NCBI GenBank assembly: GCA_900553845.1
Contig: USEW01000086.1
Coordinates: 1-8,109 of the forward strand
Length of the DNA stretch: 8,109 bases
Direction of reading: 5' to 3'
Source of the DNA: an uncultured bacterium
Lineage (GTDB): Bacteria > Cyanobacteriota > Vampirovibrionia > Gastranaerophilales > Gastranaerophilaceae
Positions 1 through 6,341 of this stretch are shown here, in pieces; the stretch's first letter is position 1; every line of letters starts with the position of its first letter. The translations under genes were made by a program, and so were the position numbers. A model generated the notes under the pieces. That model searched no databases. It was given only the letters and a program-made list of their open reading frames with translations, and was not told where the DNA came from.

Positions 1-47
1 AAAATTGAAATTAGATAAATCTTATATACTTTATATATATGTAAGAC

Positions 48-53
48 AAAGGA
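48..53 (+). promoter_or_regulatory. Shine-Dalgarno site of the 59-codon gene
   Basis: The motif AAAGGA lies 10 bases upstream of the ATG at 64, close to an ideal ribosome binding site. It is one of the clearest in the window and is the main reason to accept the short downstream frame as a real gene. Confidence 0.6.
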
Positions 54-63
54 AATAAAACAA

Positions 64-243
64 ATGGCAGTTCAATCAACAACTGAAGATATGAATAAAA
101 AATTAGCTGAAATATATAGTGAAAAACTAACAGTAAATTTAGAAGCAAAATCGACATTAAATCCTGATGATTTCTGGAAATCAATGGATATAATAGCAGG
201 AACAAACAAAGCATTAATGAATTATCGTGTTGTTCCTAAATAA
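64..243 (+). CDS. Small hypothetical protein, 59 aa
   Basis: I do not recognise this protein. It opens at ATG 64 (MAVQSTTEDMNKKLAEIYSE...) and ends at TAA 241-243 with RVVPK. The frame is closed upstream by TAA at 16-18, so the gene is complete and short. It is hydrophilic, with no signal peptide, membrane segment or cysteine. The first half (about residues 7-28) looks helical and charged; the second half has a DDFWKSMD stretch and a basic tail. Support for coding comes from the AAAGGA site 10 bases before the ATG and from an intrinsic terminator starting 29 bases after the stop, so it reads as the last or only gene of a transcription unit. A TTGAAA at 5-10 and a TATACT at 25-30 lie upstream, but their 14-bp spacing is too short for a confident promoter. 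It converges with the FlhA-C-like gene. Function unknown. Confidence 0.62.
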   Translation: MAVQSTTEDMNKKLAEIYSEKLTVNLEAKSTLNPDDFWKSMDIIAGTNKALMNYRVVPK

Positions 244-271
244 AATTTTCCCCATACCAAATCTAGTAATG

Positions 272-301
272 CCTGAGAAAACAAAAACTCAGGTTTTTTT
301 T
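272..301 (+). terminator. Intrinsic (rho-independent) terminator
   Basis: A perfect 6-bp stem, CCTGAG (272-277) and CTCAGG (288-293), encloses a 10-base A-rich loop and runs straight into eight T residues (294-301). It is positioned to end transcription from the 59-codon gene. On the minus strand the hairpin is not followed by a T tract, so it should act only for plus-strand transcription. Confidence 0.85.
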
Positions 302-450
302 ATTTTATATATTTTATGCTTCCTGGCATTGATTTTCTATACTTTGCCTATTGGCTACAATATTATTAATTTAATTCAATATGACATTTCACAAAGTTCA
401 AATTTGGTTAGCTTTTTAAATAGGCTGTTGTAATGACAAATAACTTGTTA
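302..450. other. Short intergenic gap, no gene seen
   Basis: This stretch lies between the terminator and the stop of the convergent FlhA-C-like gene. A plus-strand frame crosses it and would encode a hydrophobic peptide, but that frame runs through the terminator, has no ribosome binding site and would start inside the upstream gene, so I do not call it. A short inverted repeat, AATAAC/GTTATT with a 2-base centre, sits near 439-452 across the minus-strand stop codon. It lacks a T tract and is too weak to call a terminator. Confidence 0.4.
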
Positions 451-1932
451 TTATATTTCATCAACAATACAAGCTTTAAAATTTTCATCGACCTCTTCAT
501 ATGCAAGAACAATAACATTATCGACATACGATTTTATAATGTTATAAAAAAGTTCACGAACATTTGCAGGGGCAAATATAATTAACCGGTTTAACTGCAT
601 TGACGCTGCTAATTTTTTTATTTTACTTCTCGCCTGTTTTAACTTTTGTTTACTTAAAGAGCTTAATTGATTGTTTTCATCAAGATAGGATTCAAGATGT
701 TTAACTAAGCTATTATTAAGTTTATATCCGTATATTACATTTTCTAAATTGGCATACCGGCTTGATATCTGAGCGCTTAGCGAAATACGAAGTTTTTTAA
801 GCAAGTCTTTTTTATCGCAAAATGCTATTACATCGTTTATTTTTTCAAAAATATAAATTATATCTTTAACTGAAATATTTTCTTCAATAAGTGAAGCAAG
901 TATTTCTTTTATCTCTGCAACCTGAAGTCGACCTGGTATAATATTTTCAACAAGGAAAAAATTATTAAAAGCAACTTTCTCAAGATATCTGTTTATATCA
1001 TTGTAATCAAATATATCATGTATATTTTTCTGGCATATTTTGTATAAAGTTAACGCAATAATCTCTTGTGGTGTTTTGCCTTCCTTCCAAAAATTTTTTG
1101 CTTTATTTTCATCTATCCATATTATTTTTCTTGATGTCAAAGGACAAACACCTTTTATTGAGCTTTCAGGATATTTAACTATGTCAAGTTCATCACGATA
1201 AAACATTAAATACCCGCAATAAGCGCTGCCTGAAAATATATTCACATTACGTATTTTTATATTATAGCTGTTTGGTGGTAGATTGTCATCTATTTCAAAC
1301 TTAACTTTAGGTATAATATATCCCAATTCTTCAACAAACTTATGTCTTTCGTTAACAATGGCAGAAAGCAAAACCGCCTCATAATCAGGGTCAATAAGCT
1401 TTAAAAGCTCACTTGTTAAAGATATTACGATTTTTTCACCACCTATTTTATCTGAAAGATAATCAGGTGAGACAACCTCTTTAAGTTTTTGTTTTAGTTC
1501 CTCAAGGTATTTCAAATAATGAGATATTTCATCATTTAACTCGTTTCTTCTATAGTCATTGACATTATCAATTTGTGCTTTAACAGCTGCTATTTTATCC
1601 CGTATATCTTTAATTTTACTCTGTATTTCTACACAATTCTGATAAGGAGACTCATTTGTTACCATTATACGGTCAAGTTGGGTTTTAAGCCCCACAGAAT
1701 CATAAATATCATCATATTTATCATTGTCAAAAGATTGTCCCGAGTCAAAAACTGATTTTTCTTTCATGAATATAACATTATATTCATACCCATTGCCATT
1801 TTCATATTCATTTATATTAAAAATATCCCAGCCACTGTCGCTCATTTCATTGAGCATGTTTTCTAGATCTTTAGGATCGCTTGCATTACAGGTTCTGATT
1901 TTATATTTAAAACTTATTTTGTTTTCATCCAT
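451..1932 (-). CDS. Soluble FlhA/InvA cytoplasmic-domain-like protein with DUF4177-like and coiled-coil N-terminus
   Basis: This 493-residue protein has no signal peptide or membrane segment. Residues 5-57 resemble DUF4177 (YKI, LENMLNEM, SGWDIFNI, then VIFMKEK). Residues 98-153 are charged and heptad-like, probably coiled coil. From about 165 to the end it matches, by eye, the C-terminal cytoplasmic domain of FHIPEP-family export proteins (flagellar FlhA, type III secretion InvA): ERHKFVEELGYIIPKV at 195-210 with DNLPPNSYNIKI just after, IIWID at 270-274, a helical stretch at 288-320, ENISVKDIIYIFEKI at 351-365, and the typical end VRELFYNII...VIVLAYEE at 458-480. In FlhA this domain forms a ring below the export gate and receives chaperone-substrate complexes. 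The roughly 330-residue membrane half of FlhA is absent. Residues I remember as important for chaperone binding (Salmonella Asp456, Phe459) align with C263 and T266, so that function may be lost. It follows the PilZ gene by 63 bp. No strong Shine-Dalgarno precedes the start. Fold assignment is fairly sure; function is unknown. Confidence 0.85.
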   Translation of the reverse strand: MDENKISFKYKIRTCNASDPKDLENMLNEMSDSGWDIFNINEYENGNGYEYNVIFMKEKSVFDSGQSFDNDKYDDIYDSVGLKTQLDRIMVTNESPYQNCVEIQSKIKDIRDKIAAVKAQIDNVNDYRRNELNDEISHYLKYLEELKQKLKEVVSPDYLSDKIGGEKIVISLTSELLKLIDPDYEAVLLSAIVNERHKFVEELGYIIPKVKFEIDDNLPPNSYNIKIRNVNIFSGSAYCGYLMFYRDELDIVKYPESSIKGVCPLTSRKIIWIDENKAKNFWKEGKTPQEIIALTLYKICQKNIHDIFDYNDINRYLEKVAFNNFFLVENIIPGRLQVAEIKEILASLIEENISVKDIIYIFEKINDVIAFCDKKDLLKKLRISLSAQISSRYANLENVIYGYKLNNSLVKHLESYLDENNQLSSLSKQKLKQARSKIKKLAASMQLNRLIIFAPANVRELFYNIIKSYVDNVIVLAYEEVDENFKACIVDEI

Positions 1933-1966
1933 TTATTATTGCAGTCCGTATATTTTCCTATATAAA

Positions 1967-1975
1967 ATTATAACA
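1967..1975 (-). promoter_or_regulatory. Possible extended -10 promoter for the FlhA-C-like gene
   Basis: Read on the minus strand this is TGT-TATAAT, a perfect -10 hexamer with the TG extension, in the 63-bp gap between the PilZ gene and the FlhA-C-like gene. No -35 is recognisable at 17 bp. If used, transcription would start near 1960 and leave a leader of about 28 bases. The gene could also be read through from the PilZ gene, since no terminator is seen in the gap. AT-rich DNA makes chance matches common. Confidence 0.4.
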
Positions 1976-1995
1976 CAAATATGCAATTATATTTT

Positions 1996-2499
1996 TTAGT
2001 TTCTATTTTGCATAACAAGATTTATATAAAGAAAACAATTGGCAGTAACAGGGTCCATATCAATAAATTCAAATCCGCATACTTTTGATTGATTGTCGCA
2101 TCGCACGGTTTTCCCATCAACAATTAGATCAAGCCCGTTATATAAAATTCTAAAGTTAACAATATCATCAACTTTTAATTCCCCATCTGTTAAAGCACCA
2201 AGACCTTTTGTCGAGATGTTTATAAGTTTTACTATATGAGGTGATGAAGCATACCATTCAATTGATTCATCTACCTTAAACCTGAGTGCTTGGCGGTTTA
2301 TTCTGTTTGGAGGAAGATTCTTTGAGTCTTTCTGCTGTATAAAGCCTTCACCTCCCATAGGTATATTTTTGTCATAAATAACCCTGGTTGGTAAATTAGA
2401 AGTTGCTGCATGGTTCGATGCTTTAACCTTCGGGCTTATGCATATACATATAAACAGTATTAATGCTATAATAATATTTTGATTAAACTTTATTAACAT
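1996..2499 (-). CDS. PilZ-domain protein with N-terminal signal sequence
   Basis: This is a 167-residue protein. Residues 1-27 look like a Sec signal peptide: K4, a hydrophobic core at 9-21, and a VKA|SN site that could be cut by signal peptidase I after A27. Residues 28-65 form a linker. Residues about 66-165 form a PilZ-like beta-barrel domain with both signature motifs: RxxxR at R69-R73 (RQALR) and [D/N]xSxxG at N94-G99 (NISTKG). In PilZ proteins these residues bind cyclic-di-GMP, so the ligand site looks intact. PilZ receptors normally sit in the cytoplasm. Charges flank the core on both sides (K4 before, K24 and K26 after), so it could instead be an uncleaved anchor with the PilZ domain facing inward. 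It has no YcgR-type N-terminal domain. Upstream of ATG 2499 there is only a weak purine stretch (AAGTGAGA). It lies directly upstream of the FlhA-C-like gene, perhaps co-transcribed. Confidence 0.82.
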   Translation of the reverse strand: MLIKFNQNIIIALILFICICISPKVKASNHAATSNLPTRVIYDKNIPMGGEGFIQQKDSKNLPPNRINRQALRFKVDESIEWYASSPHIVKLINISTKGLGALTDGELKVDDIVNFRILYNGLDLIVDGKTVRCDNQSKVCGFEFIDMDPVTANCFLYINLVMQNRN

Positions 2500-2521
2500 A
2501 TTATTCTCACTTCATTATCTT

Positions 2522-2548
2522 ACTATAATATTACGACTAATTGTTCAA
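2522..2548 (-). promoter_or_regulatory. Weak candidate promoter for the PilZ gene
   Basis: On the minus strand TTGAAC (2548-2543) is followed after 15 bp by TATAGT (2527-2522). Both hexamers are imperfect and the spacing is shorter than usual. It is the best-placed pair between the divergent PilZ and zinc-ribbon ATPase genes, but could be chance in AT-rich DNA. Confidence 0.25.
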
Positions 2549-2584
2549 AAACTTTAATAAACTATAAAAAAATTTACAATTTTT

Positions 2585-2593
2585 TGATATAAT
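2585..2593 (+). promoter_or_regulatory. Extended -10 promoter of the zinc-ribbon ATPase gene
   Basis: TGA-TATAAT is a perfect extended -10 element 33 bases before the ATG at 2626, giving a leader of about 25 bases. No good -35 is present at 16-18 bp; a TTTACA at 2573-2578 is too close. The short leader has no Shine-Dalgarno sequence. Confidence 0.5.
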
Positions 2594-2625
2594 ATTTTTA
2601 TATACTTTATTGGTTCAAATAATTT

Positions 2626-5565
2626 ATGATATGTCCAAAATGCAAAAGTAATGTAGATGATAATTGTGAAAAATGTCCTGATTGCGGTGTTTTGTTAAAG
2701 TATCCGTGCCCAAAATGCAATACTTTAAATCGCATTAACAATCGTTTTTGCCAAAATTGCAAAACAGAACTTATTGTTTTTTGTCCAAAGTGTAATTCTG
2801 CCAATTTTGCTGTACAGAAAAATTGCCGAAAGTGCAATACAAGGCTTCCAAACCAAATAAACCGCTCAAGACCAACTATAAAACAAAGAATTGTTAACTA
2901 TTTAAATGACAATAATACAAAAATTATAGGAATAAGCGGTGTTGAAGGCAGCGGGAAAAGTTCGCTTGTTCAGAGGATTTATCAGAATCTTTTTAAAAAA
3001 TATAATATTTTATATGCTCATCCGGATTCCTATACACAAGTTGCACCCTATGGACTTCTTGTAAAACTTCTTCTTAATTATTTTAATTTTCCAGGTTTCA
3101 TTCGTGATTTAAACGAGTTTAAAAATCGCCATGTGGGATTTTTTAAAGATGTCTTTAAACAACTTGACTATAAAGAAATTGATACTTTTATTAATATTCT
3201 TTATCAAAACAAATCCGACGTTTTTGACAATATTATTATAAATAAAAATAAAATCCATAATATTTTTTTAAAAGTATTTGAATCTATTGTCTCCAACTCA
3301 AAAACTCTTATATTAATTGACGATTTTGATTTAGCCGATTTATCCTCTTATGAATTTCTAAACGAATTTATCAATAATCACTATTTTGTTGAAGGCTTAA
3401 ATAATAAAGTGGTTGTTACCTATAAAAACCATAAAACAATAGAATCTTGTCTTTACTGTAACAATTTGAATGAAGATAATTATAAAAATTTAACATTAAA
3501 TATCGTAAATGAAATTGAAACATATAAAATTATTGATTCTTTATGCGGCGGAAAGAATATAATACCTGAGCATATAAAACACAGAATTTACGAGTTGTCC
3601 TTCGGCTCAAAAGCTTATATTGAAGAAGTTATTCTATATTTAAAAGATTTAAATATGTTTAGTTATGAAAACAATATCTGCAAAATAAATGATGAAATAA
3701 ATGATTTTATCTTCCCGCAAGATATTATCGAAATATTAAAAATCCGTATTAGAAACTTAAACGAGGTGTCAAAAATATCTTTAAAAACACTTTGTATAGC
3801 ATCGTTATTTGGTAATTTTTTCAATATTAACATACTTTTTGAATGCGTTAAAACAAACAATAAAAACTTTAATACCATTATCAATTTTCTTAAAAGCAAA
3901 GGATTTATAAAACAGATTGACAGCATAAACTATATGTTTAAAAATCCGACAATCTGGCAGATTATTTTTGAGTATATTAAATCCGATAAGAAGTATAAGC
4001 TTTATAATTCCGTTATATTCAAAGTAATAAATAAATACGTTCTGTCAAACAATACCCTTAAAGCTATTATTGCCCAAAACATATCAGATGAACTCGGTTT
4101 TAAATACTGGGAGATGAATAAACTGCAAAGTGCATATCTTGGTGATGCAAACCAGTATGTTATATGCCAAAAACAGTGCTTAGCACATATTAAAAACTTA
4201 AATTTTGAAGGTAAAGCAACATACCAAACCCAAAGTGAAATTCATCTTGGAAAATTATTATATAAAAAATCACCCCAGGAGGCTATAAAATATTTGTCAA
4301 AAAGCATTGATATAGCCAAAAAACTAGATGATAAAATTAAAGTTGTTGATTTATGTTCTTATTTCCTCGAAGCTTGCAAAAATAGCCAAAATTACCTTGG
4401 GCTTATTGAAACCGTTGATTTAGTTTTAAACTGCACAGATGAAAATGAATACCCGCTTGAAAGGTCAATTATAAAAGCCAAACAGCTTAGTGCATTATTT
4501 AATATAGGAAATTACAGTCAAATTGTTAACCTTGTTGAAAACGAAATTGTTCCTCAGCTTGAAAATGCACTATTAAACAACAATAACACTATTGCTAAAA
4601 GAAAAATTCCAAAAAATATTATATTTAACACTTGGTTAAATGCAAATTTAAAACTTATATATTCACTTGCTATATGTGGCAATCACCGGTTTATTGATAA
4701 ATATGAAGATTTAAATGAAACTATGAAACTTAATAATATTAAGGACAATAACTTTGAAGCAAAGTTAAAAGTAGCAGAGGCTTTTTATTCTTCATTTTGC
4801 GGCGATTTAATTAGTTCAGATAAAATCCTTAACGAAATAACAAAAACTGCAAATGAAAAAAAACTTGATCCCAAAATATTATCAAACGTAAATCTTGTTT
4901 TGATTATAAACAGAGTTTTAGCTGATGATTATCAATATATAAATAAAAACCTGCTTTCTTTTACCATGTTTGCACATAACAATTCAGATAACTTAACAAA
5001 AAACATGCTAAAAGCAATTTTAGGATTAACTTTAAGCAAAGATAATAGAAACAGCACAAAAGCATATGATATAACAGCCCAACAGCTTAAAATTTTCGTC
5101 AATGACAAAATAGCAATTGGTGCATTATTCTGCTGGTATTTAATTGCAAAACTTAGCTTGAAATCAAATGAGCCAGAAAAAGCTCTAGAAATAGCTAAAA
5201 AAGCTTTGAATATAGCTAAAAATCCAAAAATTAATAACTTTATATTTATTATTTTATACAAAATTCTTATTGCTCAAATCTATATTAAAAACGAAAATTA
5301 TACAAATGCAAAAATGTATCTTGAAAAAGCTTTAAAAATAGCTACAATTGAGGATTTAAAATATCTTAATCTCATAATTACTATAACATATGCCACAATA
5401 TACGAAAATATGCTTAATAATGATGAAAACGATAAAAATATTTTAACTAAAAATATATGCGACCTTTACAAAAAAGCATTAAAAATAGCACAAAAATTGA
5501 ATTTAGAAAGCATAATTATTGATATTGAAGAACGGCTTGAAACTTATAATTTAATTAACATGTAG
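2626..5565 (+). CDS. Triple zinc-ribbon / P-loop ATPase / TPR-like protein
   Basis: This is a 979-residue, probably cytoplasmic protein. The N-terminus holds three CxxC...CxxC zinc ribbons: C3/C6 with C17/C20, C28/C31 with C42/C45, and C53/C56 with C67/C70. A P-loop NTPase follows: Walker A GVEGSGKS at 105-112 and a likely Walker B LILIDD at 228-233, after which a winged-helix-like region runs to about 450. This resembles the AAA_16/STAND-type ATPases of MalT-like regulators and multidomain adenylate cyclases. From about 500 to the end it is almost all helical with TPR-like units, clearest at 549-573 (SPQEAIKYLSKSIDIAKKL), 848-866 (EKALEIAKKALNIAK) and 889-907. The order fits a signal-dependent ATP switch. 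No cyclase, kinase, nuclease or HTH output domain is recognisable, so output would have to come from the zinc ribbons or a partner. The ATG is supported by CPKC starting at residue 3 and by the extended -10 upstream, although no Shine-Dalgarno is seen. The stop lies inside the convergent hydrolase gene. Ligand and partner are unknown. Confidence 0.87.
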   Translation: MICPKCKSNVDDNCEKCPDCGVLLKYPCPKCNTLNRINNRFCQNCKTELIVFCPKCNSANFAVQKNCRKCNTRLPNQINRSRPTIKQRIVNYLNDNNTKIIGISGVEGSGKSSLVQRIYQNLFKKYNILYAHPDSYTQVAPYGLLVKLLLNYFNFPGFIRDLNEFKNRHVGFFKDVFKQLDYKEIDTFINILYQNKSDVFDNIIINKNKIHNIFLKVFESIVSNSKTLILIDDFDLADLSSYEFLNEFINNHYFVEGLNNKVVVTYKNHKTIESCLYCNNLNEDNYKNLTLNIVNEIETYKIIDSLCGGKNIIPEHIKHRIYELSFGSKAYIEEVILYLKDLNMFSYENNICKINDEINDFIFPQDIIEILKIRIRNLNEVSKISLKTLCIASLFGNFFNINILFECVKTNNKNFNTIINFLKSKGFIKQIDSINYMFKNPTIWQIIFEYIKSDKKYKLYNSVIFKVINKYVLSNNTLKAIIAQNISDELGFKYWEMNKLQSAYLGDANQYVICQKQCLAHIKNLNFEGKATYQTQSEIHLGKLLYKKSPQEAIKYLSKSIDIAKKLDDKIKVVDLCSYFLEACKNSQNYLGLIETVDLVLNCTDENEYPLERSIIKAKQLSALFNIGNYSQIVNLVENEIVPQLENALLNNNNTIAKRKIPKNIIFNTWLNANLKLIYSLAICGNHRFIDKYEDLNETMKLNNIKDNNFEAKLKVAEAFYSSFCGDLISSDKILNEITKTANEKKLDPKILSNVNLVLIINRVLADDYQYINKNLLSFTMFAHNNSDNLTKNMLKAILGLTLSKDNRNSTKAYDITAQQLKIFVNDKIAIGALFCWYLIAKLSLKSNEPEKALEIAKKALNIAKNPKINNFIFIILYKILIAQIYIKNENYTNAKMYLEKALKIATIEDLKYLNLIITITYATIYENMLNNDENDKNILTKNICDLYKKALKIAQKLNLESIIIDIEERLETYNLINM

Positions 5566-6339
5566 TTTAACATAATTTAAAATATCATTTTTTAGCCCGG
5601 GATTTGAATATATAAGCGACACGCCGTTTGAACCTTTGGGATATAGTTTTATTAAGTATTCATTCTGAGCATATTTATTAACATCTTTTATACCGTCCAT
5701 TGAAACTTTATCATTTAAGCTTGAAACAGCCATAATATCAGATTTCAAAGATGTAAGTTTTATTGGAATATAAAGACCTTTAAAATTAAGTGTTGGTGAC
5801 AGGAGAATAAAGGCCTTTGGCTGGATCTTTAATTCACATGCTGTTAATATAGCAGTATTTGCACCAATATCTCCGCCTATAAATATTATTCTGTTGGGGT
5901 CTATATATTTATTGTATTTATCATAAAGTGCCTTATAATAACTTGCAATGTCGCTTGGATATTTTAAGAAAGTTGATTTTGGGAAATATTGCCAGGTGCG
6001 AGTTACGTTATTTGGACTTTTAACGCTTAATCCATGGCCACGCATGTCAATTGTAAGAACATTATAATTTGAATTAGTAAATAAAGTTGTCAAAGGTTTA
6101 AAATCATTTTGGTTTCCCCCAAGAGAGTGCAGCATAATAATCAATGGACGTTTCAATGGTGGTTTTGACTTATAATAATAAAACGTACCATGGATAATAA
6201 AGTTATCTTTAGCATTCACTTCAATTTTCTGTGATAAATTTTTCGGTTTATAAGTTTCTTTTGTCTGGGCATATGAAACATTTATAAGCATATTAAAGAT
6301 AAAAATAAACGTTAAAAAGTAAGAGAATATTTTTTTCAT
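5551..6339 (-). CDS. Exported alpha/beta-hydrolase-fold protein, catalytic residues replaced
   Basis: This 262-residue protein has a clear signal peptide: MKK, a hydrophobic core to about 20, and a VSYA|QT cleavage site after A24. The mature part has the alpha/beta-hydrolase layout: IIMLHSLGG at 67-75 (oxyanion-hole HxxG), VLTIDMRGHGLS at 94-105, the nucleophile elbow at 153-160, and an acid candidate at D210 (SSLNDKVS). It looks most like the acyl-ester/dienelactone-hydrolase branch of the fold. The elbow GxSxG reads G155-G-D157-I-G159, with Asp for Ser. The usual His-Gly near the end reads N238-G239, with Asn for His. Asp nucleophiles exist in epoxide hydrolases and haloalkane dehalogenases, but those also need the His, so this is probably a non-catalytic relative, possibly binding a ligand or partner outside the membrane. 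It starts 2 bp after the HD-GYP stop with no strong ribosome site of its own, so translation is probably coupled. Its 3' end overlaps the convergent ATPase gene by 15 bp. Confidence 0.83.
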   Translation of the reverse strand: MKKIFSYFLTFIFIFNMLINVSYAQTKETYKPKNLSQKIEVNAKDNFIIHGTFYYYKSKPPLKRPLIIMLHSLGGNQNDFKPLTTLFTNSNYNVLTIDMRGHGLSVKSPNNVTRTWQYFPKSTFLKYPSDIASYYKALYDKYNKYIDPNRIIFIGGDIGANTAILTACELKIQPKAFILLSPTLNFKGLYIPIKLTSLKSDIMAVSSLNDKVSMDGIKDVNKYAQNEYLIKLYPKGSNGVSLIYSNPGLKNDILNYVKLHVN

Positions 6340-6341
6340 AA

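Noticed and set aside
11..214. Minus-strand hydrophobic frame
   Set aside because: It is the antisense of the 59-codon gene, which has a good ribosome site. Hydrophobic antisense frames are common opposite AT-rich hydrophilic genes.
227..433. Plus-strand frame encoding a hydrophobic 68-residue peptide
   Set aside because: It starts at GTG inside the end of the 59-codon gene, crosses the intrinsic terminator (whose T tract supplies part of the hydrophobic run) and has no ribosome site. An internal ATG near 269 has none either.
451..1932. Possibility that this is a broken flhA pseudogene
   Set aside because: The frame is intact over 493 codons, the N-terminus is a different, well-formed region rather than a truncated membrane segment, and the domain runs to its natural end.
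1573..1999. Two plus-strand frames (1573-1755 and 1724-1999)
   Set aside because: Both are shadows of the FlhA-C-like gene with no ribosome site or recognisable domain.
1996..2499. Lipoprotein signal in the PilZ protein (Cys18 and Cys20 in the hydrophobic core)
   Set aside because: The residues before each Cys do not form a lipobox, and the VKA|SN site fits signal peptidase I better.
2573..2593. TTTACA and TATAAT as a -35/-10 pair
   Set aside because: The spacing is only 9 bp. The TATAAT is kept as an extended -10 instead.
2607..2837. Minus-strand frame with repeated HFG residues
   Set aside because: The repeats are the complement of the CxxC zinc-ribbon codons of the ATPase gene, so this is an antisense artefact.
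3663..5261. Minus-strand frames at 3663-3926 and 4932-5261
   Set aside because: Both are antisense to the long ATPase/TPR gene, hydrophobic only by complementarity, with no start signals.
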